DNA of 30,700 nt from Halisarca cf. caerulea (taxonomy: Eukaryota; Porifera; Demospongiae; Chondrillida; Halisarcidae). The stretch covers positions 5,001 through 35,700 of the forward strand of contig CAUJGJ010000223.1 of NCBI GenBank assembly GCA_963170055.1. Direction: 5' to 3'. This document shows, piece by piece, positions 1 through 29,425 of this stretch. Every line of letters begins with the position of its first letter. Within the stretch, counting starts at the first letter, position 1. The position numbers and the translations under genes were made by a program. Under the pieces are notes generated by a model. That model worked only from the letters and a program-made list of their open reading frames with translations. It ran no database searches and was not told the origin of the DNA.

Positions 1-531
1 ATTGAGTTTTAACTTACATAAGGTGGTATATATCTGCAGGGCATTGAAAGTTGAATTTGAAACTCAAACATGCATGCGGCTATAGGGCCTTCTCTAGATC
101 TATAGTATAATTTGTGCATTATACAGTTTGAATTTCTTGCGGGGGAAGCTGCAGATCTAGCTGTAGAGTTTGCAATTGGGGTGCATGGAAGCCCCCAGTG
201 ATACAACCATGCATGTACACTATAATGCCTTAAAATAAATTGAGATAAGAATTCTGTATTCAACTGACATGCACACACATTCATGCCGGATTGTGTACAT
301 AGTTTATACTATAATAATAGGATTTCTTCAAGTTGAGCATGACATGGGGCCTCATGAATATGTGAACAGCAAAGATGATTACACAATTGAGAATCTACAA
401 TCATAATATATTTGCTTCATTATAGTAATTTGCACTATAATATTATGATTGGAATTTTTTTTTGGGGGGGGGATGAAAGCTGGAGAGTTTTGGGGTGGAT
501 GCTTCCCCCCTTGTGCACTGGATAGATTACT

Positions 532-566
<35 letters not shown>

Positions 567-580
567 GTGTATGTACGTGT

Positions 581-612
<32 letters not shown>

Positions 613-621
613 TTGTGTGTG

Positions 622-678
<57 letters not shown>

Positions 679-1415
679 GTGTGTGCGTCTGTGTGTGTGC
701 ATGTGCACATATGTGTGCATGTGTGTGTGTGTGGGGGGGGGGGTGTGGGTGTGCATGTGCACGCATGTGTGTGCATGTGTGTGTGTGTGTAGCTTGTATG
801 CATTAAAAGCCTACAACTTTCAAGCTTGCAATTGCATGGCATAGGTGCCTCAGCACCAAATGAGACATTTCGTTGCTAATAATTATAACCATATGCATAT
901 ATAAGGACTTAATTGGGCATGGATTTATGCAAGTATGCATAAATTAAATAAATATAATATATACATCAAAATTCAGTGCATGCATTGACGCCACTTAAGT
1001 GACTCAGAATTATTGTACTCAATTTGTACTACTAATTTAGTCACTTCTGAGCCATAAATTGCTAAGTGTGGTACTGCTGTAATTATAGCATAGGACATAG
1101 GATATAGGACATGATGTGATTCTCCCCTTCACACTCTTCCTGTGTTTGTAACCCTAACCCCTTCGATCGCACTCTTCCACCATGGACAGGGTAATATAGG
1201 AATGGGCATTCTCAAGTTCTCTGTTATGCATTACACCTTACATATATAACAGTTACTACTAAAAGGGACTTTTCAAACACAGGTTACGCTATGCGTCACC
1301 TCTCAAATTCCTGGTTCAATTATTTCATCTTGATAGATATAATATATATGCAGATATATATAAATAGCATGCATTGATATTCATAATCAATACCATATAT
1401 GTGGACTATGTTCTT
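1..1415. other. Intergenic region upstream of lipase A
   Basis: AT-rich DNA with no coding signal apart from low-complexity reading frames across the 534-792 microsatellite. I see no RNA gene or transposon terminus here. Confidence 0.6.
534..792. repeat. Compound (CT)n-(GT)n microsatellite
   Basis: A pure CT run (to 564) passes into a long imperfect GT tract with TACGTG, GCATGT and poly-G interruptions. Confidence 0.95.
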
Positions 1416-1423
1416 TATAAAAG
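1416..1423 (+). promoter_or_regulatory. Candidate TATA box of lipase A
   Basis: TATAAAAG lies 100 bp upstream of the lipase A start codon. A start site about 30 bp downstream would give a 5' leader of roughly 75 nt with no intervening ATG that I noticed. The placement is inference; no transcript evidence is available. Confidence 0.5.
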
Positions 1424-1522
1424 AGGTGGGATGCAGAGTCAGGCAGCTTGCTTTGTGTCTCCGACAGATGATAAACTCGACCAAGTTCTGAACATCCCTG
1501 GAGAAGATAGTACTATATAGCT

Positions 1523-4933
<3,411 letters not shown>

Positions 4934-5950
4934 AATGCCTTGGTATATAGATGGTATCAAGATTGGGGCATTCAAATAAATGCCCACAAAAGTGCAGTTA
5001 TGCATTCCAGGGCAAAAGGAGTAGAAAGATGTGATGAGTCCTTTTGTATAAATGGACAAGAACTACATGCATGGTGGCCAAATACAATTAAGTATTTAGG
5101 ATAGTAGATGACTTCTTGGTCCTAGATGATATGCATGGAACAGAGAGCTGATATGGGTAGAGTTCTTAGTGTGTGGCTACAGCAGTGTATACAAGTATGT
5201 GGAGAGGTTAAAGGGGGAATCTGATGGATGGATTAGTCGTCTCGATCGACGAATCTGTTCTTTTGTATGGTGCTGAAGGGTGGAGATGTATGCAGAGGCT
5301 CGAGGCTTTGGAGCAAGTTCAACTTAGAGGTTTGCAGATCTTCTTTGGGGTTGCATGGTATTAACCACCCTAAGGCTTCTTTGTGGTCGGAATGTCCCAG
5401 TGGCCTGGATAACCAGGGTGAGATGTGCCATGCAGATTTTGGCTCCAAGTACTAAAATTATTGACCCAACATATAGTGGTATGATCCTCAAAGAGGTAGC
5501 TCAAGGAGCAATTGAGCGTGGAGGGAAGTGGATATGACAGATGAGAAAGTACCAGGAGGACTTTGAGTCTGGATGGGTCAGACATATATATGTGTGTGGC
5601 TTGTCTGGAAGTGAAATAAGAGACATGTTGAAGTCATGATTCTTGACGAGAGATGTGGAGGAAAAGCCAAAGTTGACTGATTTGAAATCCATGAGAGAGA
5701 AGGGCTATCTATCACAATGTTCACAATTTGGAAACAAGAACGAACACAGGATGATGGTGATGACTGGGGGGGGGGGGGGGGGGGAAGGGGGTTGACTGCC
5801 CCACTACAAATTGAGACTGGAATGTGGAGAGGGCTAGCTCGTGAAGAAAGGGTGCAGGGAATATAAGAGAGGGGAGGTGGAGGATGTCGACCACTGGTTG
5901 CTGTCCTGCTGTTGGCTGTGGAAAGAGAAGACCTACTCACTGGCTAACAT
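4934..5950 (+). mobile_element. Decayed LINE-type reverse-transcriptase remnant
   Basis: Fragments in shifting frames follow the order of a non-LTR retrotransposon RT C-terminus. The first is WYQDWGIQINAHKSAV (from 4952), followed by TIKYLG and a stop. Then come ESVLLYGAEGW and LEALEQVQLRGLQIFFGV (about 5250-5350), KPKLTDLKSMREKGYLSQCS (about 5665-5720), PLQIETGMWRGLAREERV (from about 5800) and GEVEDVDHWLLSC (from about 5870). Several stops and frameshifts, and a 19-nt poly-G (5766-5784) inside the C-terminal domain, make it non-functional. The clade was not determined. Confidence 0.8.
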
Positions 5951-7749
5951 CAATACCATGTTTCCTTCTTCTTCTTAGAGAGACTCTTCACTTTGGGTGT
6001 TATCCAATCAGCTTCTTTCTTCTTCGGCAAGGGTGGTATAGGTTGCTAATGTCAGCCTTGACAGCTGCCTTATAAAGGAGGACTACACATGATTGACATC
6101 AGGAGAGAGGAGGACTGCTAGGAGAGCTGCATGTGGTGATTATCATACGCATCTGCAAGAGATGTGCAGAAGGAGAAGACAACATCCTGTGGTAGACATT
6201 TGGTCTGATGAAGAAGAGAGTGATGATGTTGTTGATGCTTTGCTTTAATCTTAAAGCGAAAGGTCAACGAGCCCATGACCATGGTCTTAGTGATGATGGA
6301 CTCCACAAGTCCAAGACAGAAGAGCAATACTTGGCATTTACTATAGAACATGCATAGTCAATAATGTGACCATGCAGGGTTAGAACGATCACCATTGTAA
6401 TATCAAGTATACACTGATGTTGGGACTCATGCTGAAACCATGTGTTTGCATAAGAAGTGTGTTGGTGTCACAAAAATCTAGCTGTTACCAGACTGAGTAT
6501 TCATATTGGCTTGACCGATCCCATGAGGGCCTATAGGACTGAATGCCAAGTGCTTGCATGAATCAGCATACCTATTATACTCGAGTGTTGAAGTCATCTA
6601 TGTAGGATAACAACCATGCCTTTAGGAGGTATGGTAGCCAGAACAGAATGCATGCAATTTGTTATAGAAAACCTCAGAGTCTGATGGTTGGTTATAGCTT
6701 AATTTGGTTATAATAGTTGGTAAATAAATTTACTGCATGGCATGATTTCATGATTATTCGCACAAATTGAAGTAATTTAAAAACCCAAAATTTAATGAAT
6801 TAAAGTACATGAGTGCATGTAACATTAATATTAAATTTTACAGTAACTATATATCGATCAAAAGTCTATCGATTTAATTTGATGTCATCTCTGATGTTGA
6901 GCCAATGTTATTTCTGCACCTGTACATGTGGTTCCAAATTCAAACACTTTTCCTTTGTATATAAACTCCTCACACATTATACATTAATATTGTGTAATTA
7001 TTAGGTTTTTGTGAATTTGATCATGCACGCATGCAGGTACGTATACATGCATGCATACAGGTAGTCTAGCCGCTAGCCCCGTACTTCTCCTGCGTGGGCG
7101 AGGAGAAGGTAGGGGCTAGCAGCTAGACTAACATGCAGGCTGCGGGCAGATACAAATATTATGGCTTACATAGCATGGAATTTAGAGTATCTATGCTATA
7201 TAATACGTACTGACAGTCTGTATGTGAATGTTTATAGTAGTACGCAGTTCAATTTAATTATATATAAGGGTGCATATTACAAAATAACATTATAATCATG
7301 ATTTGAGTCATAATAAGAACTTATAACAACCAAGCAGCTGCAGAGTGTATGACAATCAATCATAATAAAACTTTTATTAAATTTTTATAACAAAAAAAAT
7401 TAATAAAACTATTATATTTATTATAATATAAGATATACTGCAACAATGCTACAAAACAGCACAAGTGTGTACAAACAACACATTGCTATGTAAGTACATA
7501 CGTATACCATGTGGCAGGTGCCAACATATAGATATATTACATGCATGATCATAATCAATGCATATGTACGTATGCATGTACGTACGTACACCTGTATAAT
7601 AGGCCTAGGTTCACACAGATAATATACATACAGAGCATATACACACAAACAACACACATATGTACACATGTACAGTTGTATGCAATGAAATAGTCTGATT
7701 CATTATCTGGTGTCTTCAAATGTTCCAAAATTGCTATTCTAAAGTCAAT
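5951..7749. other. Intergenic, RP2 3' flank
   Basis: No coding exon recognised. It contains a strong stem-loop at 7062-7130 and AT-rich DNA at 7360-7440 with AATAAA-like hexamers on the minus strand that could serve RP2 polyadenylation (weak). The part just after 5950 may be further LINE debris. Confidence 0.4.
7062..7130. repeat. Near-perfect inverted repeat (stem-loop)
   Basis: Arms of about 30 bp start TAGTCTAGC and end GCTAGACTA, with only a few mismatches, around a loop of about 9 nt (GCGTGGGCG). Either strand folds. It is GC-rich in AT-rich surroundings. It could be a small RNA precursor, a mini-MITE or a structural element. Confidence 0.75.
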
Positions 7750-12222
<4,473 letters not shown>

Positions 12223-12441
12223 TACCTTCTCCGCCTACTGCTGTCCTGTCACGTGATATAGTTTAGCCAATGAAATTGCTGTACAATTTTGGCGGGCAAG
12301 TGGTACCATGGTACGCTATCTACGAAGAAACCTTTTGATGTAAGGTTTTTGCTCAAGGGGAGGATTCGAATGTCCGCTAAAGCTTCCTCGTTACAGCTGG
12401 TAAGACAAGGTTCGAAGAATTTCGTGTGAAATTTGATAATC
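12223..12441. promoter_or_regulatory. Shared divergent promoter of RP2 and MYT1
   Basis: The 219 bp between the two start codons contains a palindromic E-box TCACGTGA (12249-12256), a CCAAT box (12267-12271) and an E2F-like TTTGGCGGG (12288-12296). It also holds two TTCGAA hexamers (12365-12370 and 12411-12416) of the cell-cycle homology region (CHR) type. There is no microsatellite here, unlike the surrounding introns. Cell-cycle regulation of the MYT1 side is inferred from the CCAAT/E2F/CHR combination. Confidence 0.65.
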
Positions 12442-21088
<8,647 letters not shown>

Positions 21089-21540
21089 AGACACAGAATG
21101 AACTGTACTCCATTCATTATGCAATATACGTATGTACTTGTAATACAAATTGTTCAAATACTGTAATGGTATGTACGTGTACATGTGTTCTTTGTGCATG
21201 TACGTATGTACGTACGTATGTTGTAACATTGGGATTGTTGTGTTTGGTTTACTCACGCACTACTTAGTAATTCATGCCTGTGGTGGTGATTTTTCTTCAC
21301 GATATCATATTCAGCTTAAACTGCAATGTGTGTATGGCACAGTGCTCATGGGCGCGTGCACGTCTGTCTGTGTAAATTTTTGTGTTTTGTTGAACTGTCC
21401 ATTTCACAATTATTGTATATGTACGCATGTGTGTGAAGCACATTGGATGGTATTTTTGTAAATATGTTATTCGTACATACGCATGTAATAATAATTACTA
21501 TTGTTCTCACCTGGCAACTGTTACTATGGCATATTTGGTA
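21089..21540. other. MYT1 3' flank
   Basis: No coding signal and no clear AATAAA seen. Scattered TACGTACGTA motifs. Confidence 0.5.
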
Positions 21541-21833
21541 CAGTAGTACCTGCTTTGAGTGACCCCACCCGTGAAAGACCACCTCTTTTGAGTGACCCCA
21601 CCCATGAAAGACCTCTTTTGAGTGACCCCACCCGTGAAAGACCACCTCTTTTGAGTGACCCCACCCGTGAAAGACCACCTCTTTTGAGTGACCCCACCCG
21701 TGAAAGACCTCTTTTGTAAGACAATTCCCAAATGTATTTATGCCCTATACCAAGTCCCCCTCACCAGCCGCCTCTTTTAGAAGGCCACCTTTCACAGGTC
21801 CCTAAGGGTGGTCTCTCAAAAGGAGTACTACTG
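21541..21833. mobile_element. MITE with CAGTAGTACCT ends and internal tandem array
   Basis: Flanked by TA. Inverted ends CAGTAGTACCTGCTTTGAG and CTCAAAAGGAGTACTACTG. At 21549-21718 about five units of 30-33 bp (GAGTGACCCCACCCGTGAAA plus GACCACCTCTTTT) are repeated, derived from the terminal region. Confidence 0.85.
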
Positions 21834-22139
21834 TATCACTACTTTGTGAGGCGAGGATGTACTTTTCATGATCATAAAACTTGATTAGTGACGATTTCCG
21901 CTTTTGCAATATGACAAGTCCGCACTACACACACAACTAAGTCCCCACTACACACACGATTATGTATGTAGCTTATACCAAAAAATGATTGTAAAGAATT
22001 GCATGTGAATGGACTTCATTAAATTTTGTAAAATACCTGAATGTAGAGTGAAATTCTGCAAAAGCTATGTAGACTATTTAAATTTTTTTTTCTTTCATCA
22101 TGTAGTATTCACTTTCAGTTTTTTTGCAAAGGGGCAAAC

Positions 22140-22365
22140 TACCCTAAATTGAGAAATTTTGCAACCAATAGTATTCGCGTTTTTCGCGAACTGACTCCAC
22201 TCACGAATTTTATTGTCTCGAATATTTCTGAACACGTTCCAAAGTACAGATATAGACAATCTATGGTGAGACTTGTGAAATTTTTATTCACGAACTTTTC
22301 TGCCTACCAGATTTGGCCCCAATTCGTGAAATTTAATGTTTGTGGAAATTTCCCGATTTAGGGTA
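22140..22365. mobile_element. MITE with TACCCTAAAT termini, left copy
   Basis: A 226-bp element starting TACCCTAAATTGAGAAAT and ending ATTTCCCGATTTAGGGTA. Near-identical and inverted relative to 22430-22656. Several CpGs of the other copy appear here as TpG. Confidence 0.88.
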
Positions 22366-22429
22366 ATTCAGTACGATATTGTATTGTATATTCTTTCTAT
22401 GCTCTTGAGTCAGCTATTTGGTTGGCCTA

Positions 22430-22656
22430 TACCCTAAATCGGGAAATATTCGCGAACATTAAATTTCGCGAATTGGGGTCAAATCTGGTAGGCAGAAAAG
22501 TTCGCGAATAAAAATTTCACGAGTCTCACCTTAGATTGTCTATATCTGTACTTTGGAACGTGTGCAGAAATATTCGCGACAATAAAATTCGCGAGTGGAA
22601 TCAGTTCGCGAAAAACTCGAATATTATTGGTCGCGAAAATTTCTCAATTTAGGGTA
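22430..22656. mobile_element. MITE with TACCCTAAAT termini, right (inverted) copy
   Basis: Same family as 22140-22365 in the opposite orientation, 64 bp away. It keeps many TTCGCGAA motifs. Confidence 0.88.
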
Positions 22657-22778
22657 TGTGAAACTGGTGCTCTATAGATCTGTTCATGAAATGTGATTGG
22701 GGTGAAGTCATGTAAGATGGATGCACATGCATGCTGCTGCAGCGTGCAGCAGCAATACACAATGTATGACACTATGTA

Positions 22779-22985
22779 CCGACACACCTCACTTATCTGC
22801 ACACATCTGTTCGATTTGGATGAAATTGTGGAATAAGTGAGGGAACTGGATAAATTAGGGAGCAGTAGTATAGTGTACAGTAGGATTATTGCAGATTTGT
22901 TTCAATAGAAACTCCTGTAAAAAGTGAGAAAAACTGGATATTATCTGATCATGATCATGAGGTGTGGATAAGTGAGGTCTCACTG
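22779..22985. mobile_element. MITE, 'GTGAGACCTCACTTATCC' family, copy 2
   Basis: Left end CACACCTCACTTATCTGC and right end GATAAGTGAGGTCTCACTG, with TA at both ends. Its right end runs into the 53-bp satellite. Confidence 0.8.
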
Positions 22986-23000
22986 TACTTAGCTAGTCTG

Positions 23001-23200
23001 NNNNNNNNNNNNNNNNNNNNNNNNNNNNNNNNNNNNNNNNNNNNNNNNNNNNNNNNNNNNNNNNNNNNNNNNNNNNNNNNNNNNNNNNNNNNNNNNNNNN
23101 NNNNNNNNNNNNNNNNNNNNNNNNNNNNNNNNNNNNNNNNNNNNNNNNNNNNNNNNNNNNNNNNNNNNNNNNNNNNNNNNNNNNNNNNNNNNNNNNNNNN
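23001..23200. other. Assembly gap (200 N)
   Basis: A run of exactly 200 N. Both flanks are the same 53-bp repeat, so the true length is unknown. Confidence 0.99.
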
Positions 23201-23385
23201 TTGCTGGGCATGAGGTGTGGATAAGTGAGGTCTCACTGTACTTAGCTAGTCTGTTGCTGGGCATGAGGTGTGGATAAGTGAGGTCTCACTGTACTTAGCT
23301 AGTCTGTTGCTGGGCATGAGGTGTGGATAAGGGAGGTCTCACTGTACTTAGCTAGTCTGTTGCTGTGCATGAGGTGTGGATATAT
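23201..23385. repeat. 53-bp satellite built from a MITE end
   Basis: Unit starts at 23201, 23254, 23307 and 23360 (last one partial). Each unit contains GGATAAGTGAGGTCTCACTG plus the flank CTTAGCTAGTCTG. The left flank of the gap is the same unit. Confidence 0.92.
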
Positions 23386-23934
23386 CCACAGATATACACA
23401 ATATCCATCGCAGTAGTTGCATGGTAATTGTGTAATCTGATGCAAATAGAAAAACAACCAACTATACCATTACAACTGCTCTGAGCCTGAAACAGCTCCA
23501 TTACAATTACATTACCATTACAGGCAAATGTGTACCAAATTACAATGATTACAATTACTATTTACCATTACCACAACACTGACACCCGCCCACCCAAACA
23601 CACATGAATACACACACACACAGACACACACACATGCACACACACTTTTTCACATGTCACCCATCATTATTAGAAAGAAAATGCCAGTACTGAAGACTGG
23701 TAGGCATGCATACAAGAAAAAAAAAAGAAAAAAAATCCTAAACTAGAGTTATTGGTGACAAGGGAGGTACACTTAACACTGCCAACAATGTTCTGTAGAC
23801 AAACATGCACAGTATGGTTAAGTGACCCGTAGGCAAATAGTTACGAGGCATGCGAAGAACGAGATGAGAAAAGAAAAAAAAAATAGTGGGGACTAGCAGA
23901 GCAACCATGCAGAGACATACATGATACAAGTGGT
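23386..23934. other. Intergenic
   Basis: No gene recognised. Contains TTACAATTAC-type low-complexity DNA, a short CA run and A-rich runs near 23720 and 23870, the latter close to the stop of the retroelement ORF (on the minus strand they are T-rich, so they are not its poly-A tail). Confidence 0.5.
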
Positions 23935-24212
23935 TTAAACACACCAATTGCGCTTGCACCACACATTGTACGATGACACAATGACATGCCTAACTAATTC
24001 AAGTTCAAAGTTGTGAATGTCTCGCTGTTTGGCTCGCAACAGTCGATACAGCTTCTGAAACCCCTCCACATAGAGGAAGCCCCTTGAGCCAACCTCCAAA
24101 GTGACGATGGAAGCTGAACACGTGAGTGCACAGGCGTCACGGAGATCACGGTACCGGTGGACTTTCCTCACAGCTGCATCATCTATGTTAGTCTCAAAAG
24201 GGACAGTCAATT

Positions 24213-24215
<3 letters not shown>
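23935..24215 (-). mobile_element. C-terminal fragment of a retroelement-like ORF
   Basis: About 93 open codons to a TAA, starting right at the edge of a CA microsatellite. Motifs: ELTVPFETNIDDA, KVHRYRDL, LEVGSRGF and VIVSSYNVWCKRNW. The ELTVPFE...LEVGSRGF pattern resembles C-terminal regions of reverse-transcriptase polyproteins repeated in invertebrate genomes (recognition from memory). It could also be a PD-(D/E)xK-like nuclease fold. The 5' part was not found. Confidence 0.6.
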
Positions 24216-24260
<45 letters not shown>

Positions 24261-24356
24261 ACACACACATGTATATATATACACACATGCACACACACAC
24301 GCACACATGTACACACACATATACACACACACATGCACGCACACACACACACACAT

Positions 24357-24406
<50 letters not shown>

Positions 24407-24420
24407 CACATGCAGCTAGC
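24213..24420. repeat. (CA)n microsatellite
   Basis: Imperfect CA with GTATATATAC and CATGTACA interruptions, fused to the start of the retroelement-like ORF. Confidence 0.95.
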
Positions 24421-24821
24421 ACGTGCACACACGTATACATACACACACACACATGCACACAGCACATGCATACATGTATACACACTTCCTCATGCATGCA
24501 TCTGTCATTGGCCTGCATGGTCCTAGGCCTTCCTCTATCTGAGTGGATTATGTTGCAATAGACAATTTAAATTGCATGCAATATTAATGTAATTCCCTTC
24601 ATCATACTATATATGAATTTCAATACCTGCAGCAGCTATTAATTTTATGCATTTCTGCCTATTACTTCGTATTAAAAACTTAATATAATAACCAATTAAA
24701 AGCTTAAGCAAAATTATAACACGAATTTACACATATAATACACATTAAACAATATACTAATGATGTAAAGAAGCAATGGGTCATTATGTAATTGTTACTA
24801 CCCGATACTATCGGACAATAT

Positions 24822-28916
<4,095 letters not shown>

Positions 28917-29234
28917 TTTGTTACTAAAAGCTTGAATACGTGAAGTAAACGTCCGAACCTTCCAGGCCGCTTGGTCAAGTCATAGATCTTCTAGTACACT
29001 TGCAGTTGCGCAATCAAAATGCGGCGCAGATCGTGTTACGTAGTGAGTTACGCAACAACCATGAATGTCATTTAGAAAACTGAACTGGGTCCTGCTTCTT
29101 TCGCTGAAAGTACATCTGGTCAACAGGCTTCTCTGGAGCAGAGAGAGGCGAGTACGTGTGTGTGTGTCCCTCCCTTTCCTCTAACCGCTTCTCAACTGCA
29201 TTATCTGTTCTACAGAAGAATATTCTAGGTATCT
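28917..29234. promoter_or_regulatory. Shared divergent promoter of lipases B and C
   Basis: The 318 bp between the two start codons holds three bZIP-like sites in 50 bp: TTGCGCAA (29006-29013), TTACGTAG (29036-29043) and TTACGCAA (29048-29055). These resemble C/EBP or PAR-bZIP sites. No TATA box was recognised. A short GT run lies at about 29157-29167. Co-regulation of the two paralogues is inference. Confidence 0.5.
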
Positions 29235-29353
29235 ATGATGGGCATTGCCGCAGGAGGTTTGGCTAACATGAAGAGCAAAGCTCTTTTGATTATATTCGTT
29301 GTTTATGTGCTGGCAAGGAGTGCGGCTAAGACACCTATATTGATAAGTAAGCA

Positions 29354-29425
<72 letters not shown>

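Noticed and set aside
1141..1170. Telomere-like ACCCTAACCC near 1150 and TACCCTAAAT ends at 22.1-22.7 kb
   Set aside because: Single occurrences, not tandem TTAGGG arrays; the latter are transposon termini.
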